From assembly GCA_964611575.1 (NCBI GenBank), contig CAZTAJ010000044.1:1-31798 (forward strand): a stretch of 31,798 bases of DNA, in the 5' to 3' direction. Source of the stretch: CAITUY01 sp964611575. Its GTDB lineage: Bacteria; Verrucomicrobiota; Kiritimatiellia; CAIKKV01; CAITUY01. The position numbers and the translations under genes were made by a program. The notes below the pieces were generated by a model. That model was given only the letters and a program-made list of their open reading frames with translations. It was not told the origin of the DNA and did no database searches. Below are positions 14,008-22,854 of the stretch, in pieces. Position 1 is the first letter of the stretch. Each line of letters starts with the position of its first letter.

Positions 14008-16290
14008 TCAATCCTCCCCTCCGCCGGCCTGCGTCCGCTTGAGAATCGCCTTCTCATACTTCGCGACTTCCGCCTCGGGTTCGTTCATCAGGATCATGCA
14101 CTTCTTGATCAGTTGCATCGCTTCAGGCAGGAAGTTGGAGGTATCCACCTGATCGCAATACGCGGCGAGAATGACTCGCGCCCGTTTATAGTCTTTCAGC
14201 GCCATATAGAACTTCGCTTCGCGCTGGATATAGTCGCCCGTGATCTTGTTCAGGGGGAACGACCGTTCCCAGGCCTTCATGGCCTTGAACGCCTCCAGGT
14301 AGAATTCCTGATCGATCAGGCTGGACACCTTCTCGGAGGCCGCCACATCCCGGATCGCGGCCAACTTCCAGTAGGCCACGTTGGAAGGGGGCTCGGCTTC
14401 CTCCGTAGGTTTGCCTCCCGCCTTCTTGGGCGCCCTGAGCCGGGCGAAATCGGCCGACTTCATGGGACCGGAGAGCGCCGCGTCCTGCGCCCGCAGCGTG
14501 GTCGCCGCGGCCTCCCCTGTGCCGGCTTTGGAGCGATTCTGGACATCCCCGTACCGCTGCGTGGCCTCATTGAGATTGTGGGACAGGAGTTCAAGGTCGC
14601 CCAGCCTGATCTTCGCCCATTCCCCCCCCTCGCTGTCGTCAGCCACCAGCGGGGCGATGATCTTCCGGGCGCCCTCCAAATCACCGAGATAATACATAAG
14701 GATTTCAGCGCTTTTCAACTGCAGCATCACGGAACGGGTGTGCGAGGGCGCGTCCTTGGCGAATTCCGCCGCCCATTGCACCGCCTCTTTCGGTTTCCGC
14801 GACGCCATGGAGACCAGGAATAGATCCTCCAGGGTGGCCTTCTTTTCCGCGTCCAGTTTCTTCCGGAAGAAGTCCCACTGCTGCGTCACCAGATACTCAA
14901 TCAGCCCGCTTTCCGCCTGGAGATCCAGCACGCGGAAGAAGTTGTTCCACATGCTGACATCCCACTTTGCAGCCGGGTCGCTCTTGTCGCCGTGGGCTTT
15001 CAGCATGGCCAGGCAGGCCGACCGGAATGCTTCCCGGGTCGAGGGATCTTCAAGACTGCTCTTGATGTCCGTCTGCGGGCGGAAAACGATGTGGCAGGAG
15101 GACCGCTTCCCGTCCGTCTCCGCCGTAAGCGTTACCCCGCAGTCACCGATGGCCTTGAAAATCCAGTTCAACTCGGTCCCGGACGCCAACGCGCCCGGCA
15201 CGCCGTCAACTTTCCAACTGTAGCGGGTCCCGGCCGGGTTCTTTTCCGTCCTCGCGCTAAGCAGACAATGAACCAGCACATCCTCACCCGCGAACCAGTA
15301 CACATTCCTGGAGGTCACCGTGAAACTGGCAATCGGCCCGCCGTCCCGGGCCTGGACGTTTCGGACCTCTCCGGCGCCGGACTTGATGACGTCATTATCC
15401 GTGATCACCCGACTCTCAAAGAACGGCGTTCCCGGATACTTCCGTTCTTTAGGGCGCAGCCCGCCGAGGTCTGCCGCTTTCGTCTTCGGCGGGCGCCAGG
15501 TCAACATCATCCCGCCCTCGCCTCCGCCGGGGAAGTTGTACCCGTACAGTTCCACCCTGTGAATCCCGGGCGTCAGGTTGATGGACCCTCCCGTCCCGCC
15601 CATCTTTTCATTCACGGTGGACACGCGCAGCGGCTGTCCGTCAATGGCAACATCCATCGCCCCTTGCCGAAGGACCGGCGCCACCCAGGTGGCGCCGGGA
15701 TCTGTGACGTTGACATGGGCCAGCATGTACATCGCGACTCCGCCGGGATACGTGTCCCACCACATGGCCAGGGGAATCCGCTCGCTCTTCCACTGCCCCG
15801 CCGCCCACCCTTTATTCACGTACTGAACCATCGGTCCCACGGACCCGAAATTACCCAGCCGAGTCGCCGCATTCAGTGTGCTGCTTCCAAGGCTCACGCA
15901 AAACAGGGCGCTGGGCGTCAAACCGGACTGCGGCGTCCACACCTTCAACCGGCTCGTTGCGCTGACGTAGACAACCACGGACCGCTTCGTTTTGGGCGTC
16001 TCAAACACCAACCCGCAACCGGTCTCCGGACAGTGCCACAGCACCGCACTCGTCAAACGCGTGCCCGCCTCGTCGAAGACCATGGGGTCCGGCGCCGGAC
16101 CGGGCAGAATGCCGCCATCCGGGAGCGTCACAAAGTACCCGGCGCTCGGATGGCTGGGATCGACCGTGAGATCCAGCGCGAACCGGATCGGAGCTTCCTT
16201 GACCGCCCAATCCTCCGGCGCGGCGGCCCGAACCGGAACCGCCAGCAGCGCCGCAAGAACCCCTCCCAACAGACATGCGGTCATTTTCAT
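14008..16290 (-). CDS. Exported PA14-like/TPR-like protein (760 aa)
   Basis: This large exported protein has a signal peptide (MKMTACLLGGVLAALLAVPV, then RAAA). Around 210-266 the pattern DVAIDGQPLRV, SINLTPGIHRVELYGYN and GGMMLTWRPP resembles a PA14 domain, a beta-barrel often linked to carbohydrate binding. A PKD- or Ig-like stretch follows (YSWKVDGVPG near 350). The C-terminal third is helical with tetratricopeptide-like helices (for example LKSAEILMYYLGDLEGARKI). A second in-frame ATG at 16284 is better spaced from the AAGG box but would remove the lysine of the signal peptide. It lies 10 bases downstream of the 1196-residue protein gene. The enzymatic role, if any, is unknown. Confidence 0.8.
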   Translation of the reverse strand: MKMTACLLGGVLAALLAVPVRAAAPEDWAVKEAPIRFALDLTVDPSHPSAGYFVTLPDGGILPGPAPDPMVFDEAGTRLTSAVLWHCPETGCGLVFETPKTKRSVVVYVSATSRLKVWTPQSGLTPSALFCVSLGSSTLNAATRLGNFGSVGPMVQYVNKGWAAGQWKSERIPLAMWWDTYPGGVAMYMLAHVNVTDPGATWVAPVLRQGAMDVAIDGQPLRVSTVNEKMGGTGGSINLTPGIHRVELYGYNFPGGGEGGMMLTWRPPKTKAADLGGLRPKERKYPGTPFFESRVITDNDVIKSGAGEVRNVQARDGGPIASFTVTSRNVYWFAGEDVLVHCLLSARTEKNPAGTRYSWKVDGVPGALASGTELNWIFKAIGDCGVTLTAETDGKRSSCHIVFRPQTDIKSSLEDPSTREAFRSACLAMLKAHGDKSDPAAKWDVSMWNNFFRVLDLQAESGLIEYLVTQQWDFFRKKLDAEKKATLEDLFLVSMASRKPKEAVQWAAEFAKDAPSHTRSVMLQLKSAEILMYYLGDLEGARKIIAPLVADDSEGGEWAKIRLGDLELLSHNLNEATQRYGDVQNRSKAGTGEAAATTLRAQDAALSGPMKSADFARLRAPKKAGGKPTEEAEPPSNVAYWKLAAIRDVAASEKVSSLIDQEFYLEAFKAMKAWERSFPLNKITGDYIQREAKFYMALKDYKRARVILAAYCDQVDTSNFLPEAMQLIKKCMILMNEPEAEVAKYEKAILKRTQAGGGED

Positions 16291-16300
16291 ACCTTGCGTC

Positions 16301-19300
16301 CTACAGTGAATCGTTCAGCTTCTTGTAGTATTCCGAAACCAGATCCCGGTACTTCGGCGGCGCCTCATCGGGACTCGATTCCACGATATCGTTGAGCATC
16401 GACGTGGAGTGTCGCCCATCGAGGCTTTCCGCGCTCCCCTCGCCCAACTCCGTCTTGGCCTTCTTCAGCTCCCCGATCGCTTTCCGTTTCAATTCCGCCA
16501 CCTGCCCAATGGGCGCACCCTTGGATACCGCGTCGGCTGCCTGGCGGATATGATGAGCGGCCGATTTCAGGGAATCGGCCCGTAAACCCTTCATGGACGC
16601 CTGGGCGAAGGTGGTGTCCGCCCGTTTCGCCATCTTGGCCAGATTCGCCGCCGAACCGGCTTCCGACGAATCCATGCGGGTCGTGCCGCCGCCCTGCCCG
16701 AAGTCATCGCCCTTGCCGGATCCGAGTTTGCCGCCGCCCGTGGCCCTCGTGACCGCCTCGCCGTCGGCCGTGACCTGTCCCGACTGGGTGGGATCCTGGG
16801 TCCGGCGGGCCTCGATCTTGTCGTCGCCTTTGCCAATCGTTCCCGAGCCGGCCGACGTCTCGCCATTGGCCATGCCCTGCCTGCCGATGTTAGACCGCCC
16901 GTCCTGCTCCTTGTGGTCCGGCACCTCGTTGCCGGATTTCCCCTTGCCGGAAAACGTCGTGGTATCGCCCTCCATCGCCGCCCCCCCCATGGGCGCATCC
17001 GGTATGGCCGCGTTGATGGCGCCATCGTCCGTCTTCTTCTCCTTCTCCTTGTCCACCTTCATCAGGTCGCCGATGATGTCGTTCATCTCGGTCTGCAGTG
17101 GCGTCAGGGCAACCCCCTCGGGCATTTCCTGCTTGTCGGCCGCCTCCACCGTGATCTTGATGTCATCCGGCGCGTTCTTCAGCCACATCTCGTAGTCGTC
17201 CAGCAACCCCTTGACCTTCTCCATCTGCTCGGCCAGGTACTCGCGTTTTGCGACCGCCTTTTCCTTCACCGGCCCCTCCTCCAGCTTGTCGGAGCCTTCC
17301 TGCTGGGTGATTTCCTCGAAGGTGGAAAAAACATCCTCCACCAGGTCGTTGCCGACATTCAGGTGCGCAAAGATATCCAGGTCTTTGGGGACTTGAAGCA
17401 GCGCTTCCTTGATATTCTTCTGAATATCATCGGCCGCCTCCTCCATCCGGTCGGTTTTCTTGCCGCTCTTGTCCTTCGCCTCCTCAACCTTGTCCATTTC
17501 GGCGATCAGCTTCTTCTCCGCCGCCACAAGTTTTCCCAGTTTGTCGCTGGCCTTCTCGAGCGCCTCGATCATCTCCTCGTTCTTTTCCTTGTCGGCCTTG
17601 GCCAGGACCTCGTCGAATTTTCGCTTGGCGGCCAGGAGTTTGTTGTAGGCCGTCTGTTCATGCGGCAGCGCCTCGCGGAGGGCGTTCTTTTCAAGCTGTT
17701 CAGCCGCCAGCAGCATGTCGCTTCCGATCTTGCCCTGCTCGCACATCAGGGCGACGGACTCCAGGAAGGCGGCATGGTCCTTGTCCTCACCCTGCCCGGC
17801 CGCCGCTTCGTTCCGGCAGGCCTTGATGAACGCGCTGATCTCGGAACTCAGGGAGTCCTGGTCATCCGTGACGGAGGCGGCCACCGCGACACCCTGGGTC
17901 GCACACTGGACGGTGACCTTGATGATCTTGTCCTGCCGGATGATCATCCCATCCAGCATCGCGGTCAGGGAACTGTCCCGGTTGTCTTCCTGCATCTGTT
18001 TCGCGGACTCCTCGGCGAAGGTCAGTTGACGGAGGATCTTTTCCTCCATGGACAGGGCCCGTTCGACCTGCTTGGCTTTGTCCGCTGCATCTCTGACGGA
18101 TGGCACCCCCTGCAAGGCGGGAATCACCTCTGCCATTTCACCGGCGTACAGTTTCCGAACCGGCCCCATCAGGTTCCCCAGACAACGCCCGCCCCCCTTT
18201 TCAAGAAGCTGCTTGACGATCCCCCGGATGATTTCCTGGCGGGCGCCGGCGTCACTCCATTGTTCGGGAGTGCTCGCGGGCAATATCCCCTGAAGTTGCC
18301 GGGTCCGGGCGACGTTCTCCCGTTGAAGTTCAATGGCCCGGTTCAGGTCCGCCGCGGCCTTCTGTTCCAGTTCGGCGCGTTTCTTTTCCGCCGCCGTCAA
18401 CTCGTCCAGGTTAAACACGATGGTCGGGGAAACGACCACATTGGGCGCGCCGGACTGATTGTCCTTCGCCACGACGCGCAGGAGCAGGACGCCGATGTCG
18501 GCCACCTTCCGGATGTCCCCTTTCCAGATTGTCGTGAACTCGCGGGTCTTGCTCACGGTCTCCTTGTAGGTCTGCAACACCGTGGCCGGCGTCGTCTTGT
18601 CACCGGAATCGGCAAGTCGTTCGATGGTGATCTCGTCCAGTCCGAAGTCATCAGATACCGAGAAGTCGATGCTGGGAGCGCGACCGGGCATCAAGGACAC
18701 CGGTTGCCGGGGCGACTTGATGACGAGCGTCGGAGGCCGATCCGGCTGGAGGTTGAAGCCCAGCGTGGTTTCCGCCCGGTCGCCATTCGCGGCCGCCGCG
18801 GCGAGAATGAACCCCGCCCCATTGGTGACCAGAATGCTGGTTTCCCAGTCCCTGTCGCTTCCTTTTCGGGCCAAGTCCACCGATGGGCCGAGGCCCGAAA
18901 GAGTGAACGTGGTGGCGGGCCCGTTGCAGTGCACGGCGAGCGCCACCGTGGAACCCGCCGGGATGTCGATGGCCGTTGCCTGTGCGTCATACTGCCGCGG
19001 GGGCAGCGTCATATAGGCAGGGGGAACGACCTTGAGCGCAATCGAGGTGAAGGCCAGCGGGGCGCGCAAGGTAATCGCGTTCCAATCCCGGGTGTAAGCG
19101 TCGCCAGCACGGAACCGGTACTGCATGGCCGTGGTGACCTTGTAGAAGCTATTGGAGAATCCTTCCGTTCCGCGCCCCCGGAGCGTGCCCAGTTTGTAGG
19201 TCTTCCGAGCCCCGTCCGCCGGCCGGACATCAAGCCACACCTCGTGGCCCGCCTTGCCCTCGACCTCGCACGACACCACGACATTCCCCCCCTGCAACAC

Positions 19301-19891
19301 AGACGTATTCCCGGGAGTGATGCGCAGGATATGAGTCAGGCTGACCGGTGCCACATTGGAGAATGGATTGACGATGCGCCACATCGCCACCGGCCAGACC
19401 CGGCCAACCAGGGGCCCCGGCAGCAAGGCCACGAGGATCGCCACTCCAAGCGCCAACTGCGCCCGGCGCAGCGTGCGCCGGTCCTTCATCGCATGGAAAT
19501 CCAGTCCGCTCCAGAACGGAATGTCCATCCTGATATAGGCCGCCATGAAGGAATCCTTCACCCCGGCCGATGAGAACAGGAGAAAATTGATCAAGTGGTT
19601 GTCAAGCTGGGGGAACGCCTGTTCCACGGACACCGCCACCGACTCGGGCGTCCGGCGCCGGGAAAGCGCCCGCGCGACCCGCTCGACCAGGATGCCGGCC
19701 AGGATGACCAGGAGGCCCCACGCCATGACCCGACCGACCCGCTGGTAACGGAGCATGATGTCCGTCAGCGCCAGGCCCGCCAGGACGAACAGGAGAATGG
19801 ACATCCCGACCGCCAACCGGACTTCCGCGCTCCACCGGTTCAACATCCGGCCGACGGTCGCCAGTTGTCCAATCAACGTTGAGGGGGCCAT
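16301..19891 (-). CDS. Large membrane/coiled-coil protein (DUF4175-like)
   Basis: This 1196-residue protein is the biggest of the operon. Three membrane segments lie near 25-45, 55-73 and 144-163. An extended periplasmic part with Ig-like strands follows (LRITPGNTSVLQGGNVVVSC near 200; SIDFSVSDDFGLDEITIERL near 405). Residues from about 510 to 960 are rich in Lys/Glu/Ala and predicted helical or coiled coil. A Gly/Ser/Thr/Asp low-complexity stretch comes next (about 985-1095), and the protein ends in a conserved-looking PKYRDLVSEYYKKLNDSL. The plan matches DUF4175-type proteins found beside MoxR/DUF58/VWA genes in Planctomycetes and relatives. GGAG lies 7 bases before the start. It may be a scaffold in the envelope complex; no catalytic motif is seen. 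Confidence 0.82.
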   Translation of the reverse strand: MAPSTLIGQLATVGRMLNRWSAEVRLAVGMSILLFVLAGLALTDIMLRYQRVGRVMAWGLLVILAGILVERVARALSRRRTPESVAVSVEQAFPQLDNHLINFLLFSSAGVKDSFMAAYIRMDIPFWSGLDFHAMKDRRTLRRAQLALGVAILVALLPGPLVGRVWPVAMWRIVNPFSNVAPVSLTHILRITPGNTSVLQGGNVVVSCEVEGKAGHEVWLDVRPADGARKTYKLGTLRGRGTEGFSNSFYKVTTAMQYRFRAGDAYTRDWNAITLRAPLAFTSIALKVVPPAYMTLPPRQYDAQATAIDIPAGSTVALAVHCNGPATTFTLSGLGPSVDLARKGSDRDWETSILVTNGAGFILAAAAANGDRAETTLGFNLQPDRPPTLVIKSPRQPVSLMPGRAPSIDFSVSDDFGLDEITIERLADSGDKTTPATVLQTYKETVSKTREFTTIWKGDIRKVADIGVLLLRVVAKDNQSGAPNVVVSPTIVFNLDELTAAEKKRAELEQKAAADLNRAIELQRENVARTRQLQGILPASTPEQWSDAGARQEIIRGIVKQLLEKGGGRCLGNLMGPVRKLYAGEMAEVIPALQGVPSVRDAADKAKQVERALSMEEKILRQLTFAEESAKQMQEDNRDSSLTAMLDGMIIRQDKIIKVTVQCATQGVAVAASVTDDQDSLSSEISAFIKACRNEAAAGQGEDKDHAAFLESVALMCEQGKIGSDMLLAAEQLEKNALREALPHEQTAYNKLLAAKRKFDEVLAKADKEKNEEMIEALEKASDKLGKLVAAEKKLIAEMDKVEEAKDKSGKKTDRMEEAADDIQKNIKEALLQVPKDLDIFAHLNVGNDLVEDVFSTFEEITQQEGSDKLEEGPVKEKAVAKREYLAEQMEKVKGLLDDYEMWLKNAPDDIKITVEAADKQEMPEGVALTPLQTEMNDIIGDLMKVDKEKEKKTDDGAINAAIPDAPMGGAAMEGDTTTFSGKGKSGNEVPDHKEQDGRSNIGRQGMANGETSAGSGTIGKGDDKIEARRTQDPTQSGQVTADGEAVTRATGGGKLGSGKGDDFGQGGGTTRMDSSEAGSAANLAKMAKRADTTFAQASMKGLRADSLKSAAHHIRQAADAVSKGAPIGQVAELKRKAIGELKKAKTELGEGSAESLDGRHSTSMLNDIVESSPDEAPPKYRDLVSEYYKKLNDSL

Positions 19892-19911
19892 GGGGGTTCT
19901 CCGGAACGGGA

Positions 19912-20604
19912 TTACTCATCGTCGACGGAGGGCTTGACCGGGCCCTTCGTCACTTTGCATTTATCGGCGAGTTTCACCATCTTCACGTTGGTTATGTAGG
20001 CATTGCCGACCGTCGGCGAGGGAAACAACACCATCACCGTCACATAGCGAACCTTCTTCAGGTGGTTCCAGGCCAGTTCCGAAATCTGTTCATGCGGAAA
20101 GGTGACCGTGACGGTCTTCCACGAAGCGCCGCGCGCACTGACGGGGTCCCCCTTATAGATGCGCCGCATGTCCTGGAGTTTCGGGGCCTCGTTCGGGGCC
20201 ATTCCCGGGCGCCATGCGTAACCGAGAAAGAGCACCCGGGCCGACCCCTCGGAGGTGCGATCATAGACCGTCTGGGAGTAGAAATCGAAGGTGCATTTGT
20301 ATCTCGCCCCGGGCTCGTAGGGGACCAACGGGGTCTCAAATTTGGATTCATCGACCATGCCGATCTGCATCACATTCTTCTTCCCCTTGAATTCAGGCAG
20401 GTAGGAAATCCGGGTGTGATTGGCCGCATAGATCGAATTCTCCGTCCATGCGTAGTTGATGTTCCATCCGTCCAGCGGCCCGTTGGTGGAGGTAGAGGTG
20501 AAGGAACCGTTGTGGCACATGTTGGATTGTGCCTGGGCCGTCAGGCACGCCAGTCCCATGACACCCCACAGCACCGCGCCGCCCATCCACTCTGTTCGAG
20601 TCAT
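19912..20604 (-). CDS. Exported CBM-like protein (230 aa)
   Basis: A signal peptide (MTRTEWMGGAVLWGVMGLAC and on to AQA) is followed by CHNGSFTSTSTNGPLDGWNI. This is the usual opening of carbohydrate-binding-like jelly-roll domains (NGSFE...GLDGW). The rest is beta-rich with aromatic residues and ends in a charged tail. Binding function and ligand are inferred only from this fold pattern. The start has GGGGAG 6-7 bases upstream. The gene sits between the VWA/amidotransferase-like gene (48 bases) and the 1196-residue protein gene (20 bases). Confidence 0.78.
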   Translation of the reverse strand: MTRTEWMGGAVLWGVMGLACLTAQAQSNMCHNGSFTSTSTNGPLDGWNINYAWTENSIYAANHTRISYLPEFKGKKNVMQIGMVDESKFETPLVPYEPGARYKCTFDFYSQTVYDRTSEGSARVLFLGYAWRPGMAPNEAPKLQDMRRIYKGDPVSARGASWKTVTVTFPHEQISELAWNHLKKVRYVTVMVLFPSPTVGNAYITNVKMVKLADKCKVTKGPVKPSVDDE

Positions 20605-20652
20605 GTCAGTCTCCCCGTCTCATGTCCACGGCGCCCGCCGGACGCCACGCGC

Positions 20653-22854
20653 TCACGTCAGGTTTCGCAGCTTCCTGATGATCCACTCGGTCGCGATCAA
20701 GGCAATAAGGCATCCGATGGTCGCCCAATGTTGCCATAACGATCGGTATTCGGAAATCTCCTGCTCCAGTTTCTTCGGCTGGAGCGAGGACAGGAACCGG
20801 TCCACCTCGTCCGCCGATGCAAAGAACGCCCCGCCGCTGTTCGCCGTGACCGCCTTCAACGTCTCGATGGCGGCCGGACGCGGAACCGATTCCGGGGTAA
20901 AGGGTTTGACCGAGAAGGACGCCGAATCGGATTCAAGCCGCCGTCCGCCGGTTTCGGATGCCGCCAGGACGGAAAACATTCCCGCCGTCTCCGCCTTGAA
21001 CTTGACGCTGAAGGCGGGAACCGACTTCCCGTCCAGAACCTGATCCATCTGGCCGGTCATGGAAAAGGGCATCTTCCGCTTGTCCGGCAAGGTGACTTCC
21101 GCGTTGACCACCGTACCGGCGGGCGGCTTATCCGCGCCCGTCCACCGGGCGGTGATCGCGACTTCCTCGCCCAGGAAACACTGTTCCCGGTCCACGAACA
21201 CTTCCCAATCTTTCCCCTCGATCTTCTCCACCTTGGGCGACAACCAGGAAATCAACTGGTTCCAGAACCGGGGGAACGGATTGTTCTTCAGGGCGTCCGG
21301 GCTCAACTGCCATTTCCACAGCGAATCCGAGAAGATCGCCACCACCTTGCCCTGCCCGAAATCCTGAGACAGGATCATCGGCTGCATCCCATCGGCGGTC
21401 CGGACCTCAACCAGCACCCGCGCCGCCGGCGTAGGTTCAACGCCGGGGAAGATGGAGAGCACCGGCGGGACCTTCTCCCAAAATGTAGAATCCCCCGCGA
21501 ACGCCGCATGCGCGCGCCCCTGATCGGTCAGCTTCACGGGGAATTCACCCTCCTGCGCCTTTCCGGAATACTGCCGGGCGGGCAGCAACGCCTTGAGGGC
21601 CGTTCCCGAGAAGCCCTCCGGGCCCCATGCCTTGCCGCCCCCCAGCAGGATCAGGCTGCCACCTGTCTCCACGAATTTCACCAGCGTTCGCGCGCGCTCT
21701 TCGCCCAGCTCTTCGCCGGTCAGGTTGCCGAGAATCACGATCTTGTAAAACGAGAGCTGCGATTCCTGCATGTCGGGGGCGACATCCCCCCGGACCCCGA
21801 ATGTCATGAACTTGCCCTTCGGCCCCCTCAAGAAGATCGCCGGGCTGACCTGCCGGCTCTCCCGCAGAACACGCGAGAGATACTTGGACTCCCACCGGGG
21901 GGTCCCCTCGACATACATCAGGCGATTCTTCGTGTCCTGCGCCTGCACCACCACCGCGGATTCATTGTCGTTGGTTTGCGTTTCCTTGGGCATGAAGGGC
22001 AGGAAGACCCGATAGGTGCTGGTTCCCACCGCCGAGTGATCCAGAGGGAAAATCACTTCCCGGGTCCCGCCGCCGGCGGGAATCTGGGTCTCCGCCTGCT
22101 GCAACAGGGCGCCGTCCTTGAACAACTGAACGGGAATGGGGACGCCCCGGGTGCCCTGGCCCGAGATGACGGTCTTCAACTCCGACTGCCAGCCGACCGT
22201 CACCCGGCGCGGCGTGCTGACCGTCTCAACCCGGACATCAGGCTCCTCCTCCCACACGGCATCCTTCTCCAACGGCAAGGCATAGATGGGGAACGGCCTT
22301 TTTTCCAGGGACCAGTCCGCGAACGCCTCACGCGTGTCAATGCCGTCGCTCAGCAGCAGACAGCCGGCCACATCCAGCCCCGTATACCGGCCCACCGTCT
22401 TCTTCAGCGCATCGCGCAGCAACGTGGAGGTCCCGTCTGGGACCAGACGCATCGTCTCATCCAAGGACAATTTCGCGCTGACGTCCTCGGCGAAGGCGTA
22501 GTAGTCCACGTCGCACTTCTCCGCCAAGGCGGCCGGCCACGGTCGCCGGAGAACCTCCTGGGCCGCCTGCCACCGGTTGGTGGCCTCCTTCACCGGCGTC
22601 ATCGTCATACTGAGGGACTTGTCCACCAGAACGACAAAACGGGGCTTCTGCTGGAGCGTCTGAACCGTGCGTTCACCCGGCATAAACAGACACCAGGCCA
22701 GCAGAAGGAAGAACAGCGTCCTCAACCCCATCAGCGGGGCCAGGACCCAATCCCGCTTTGCATAAAGCCAGTAACCGGCGATGCAGGCCGCCAGGGCCAC
22801 CGAGACCCCCGCCACAATCGCCGCCGCCGGCACGGTATGGTCGTAGATGATCAC
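20653..22854 (-). CDS. Membrane VWA / glutamine amidotransferase-like protein
   Basis: This 733-residue protein has two N-terminal membrane segments (about 10-31 and 38-58) and a VWA domain with MIDAS motif DKSLS (78-82). A Rossmann-like glutamine-amidotransferase-like region follows (KIVILGNLTGEELGEER, FVETGGSLILLGGGKAWG), then Ig-like strands and a C-terminal membrane helix (TIGCLIALIATEWIIRKL). This plan is known from BatA/BatB-neighbouring proteins in Planctomycetes-type operons. The amidotransferase-like part shows no catalytic Cys elbow in the visible motif and may be structural. The start is a GTG whose bases overlap the stop of the preceding BatA gene (GTGA); a longer upstream reading only shadows that gene. 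Function is inferred as an envelope partner of the MoxR ATPase. Confidence 0.88.
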   Translation of the reverse strand: MIIYDHTVPAAAIVAGVSVALAACIAGYWLYAKRDWVLAPLMGLRTLFFLLLAWCLFMPGERTVQTLQQKPRFVVLVDKSLSMTMTPVKEATNRWQAAQEVLRRPWPAALAEKCDVDYYAFAEDVSAKLSLDETMRLVPDGTSTLLRDALKKTVGRYTGLDVAGCLLLSDGIDTREAFADWSLEKRPFPIYALPLEKDAVWEEEPDVRVETVSTPRRVTVGWQSELKTVISGQGTRGVPIPVQLFKDGALLQQAETQIPAGGGTREVIFPLDHSAVGTSTYRVFLPFMPKETQTNDNESAVVVQAQDTKNRLMYVEGTPRWESKYLSRVLRESRQVSPAIFLRGPKGKFMTFGVRGDVAPDMQESQLSFYKIVILGNLTGEELGEERARTLVKFVETGGSLILLGGGKAWGPEGFSGTALKALLPARQYSGKAQEGEFPVKLTDQGRAHAAFAGDSTFWEKVPPVLSIFPGVEPTPAARVLVEVRTADGMQPMILSQDFGQGKVVAIFSDSLWKWQLSPDALKNNPFPRFWNQLISWLSPKVEKIEGKDWEVFVDREQCFLGEEVAITARWTGADKPPAGTVVNAEVTLPDKRKMPFSMTGQMDQVLDGKSVPAFSVKFKAETAGMFSVLAASETGGRRLESDSASFSVKPFTPESVPRPAAIETLKAVTANSGGAFFASADEVDRFLSSLQPKKLEQEISEYRSLWQHWATIGCLIALIATEWIIRKLRNLT

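Noticed and set aside
16913..19573. Long plus-strand open frame of 886 codons opposite the 1196-residue gene
   Set aside because: Antisense shadow of a high-GC gene: His/Arg/Gly-rich with no domain pattern, ribosome site or fit to neighbouring genes.
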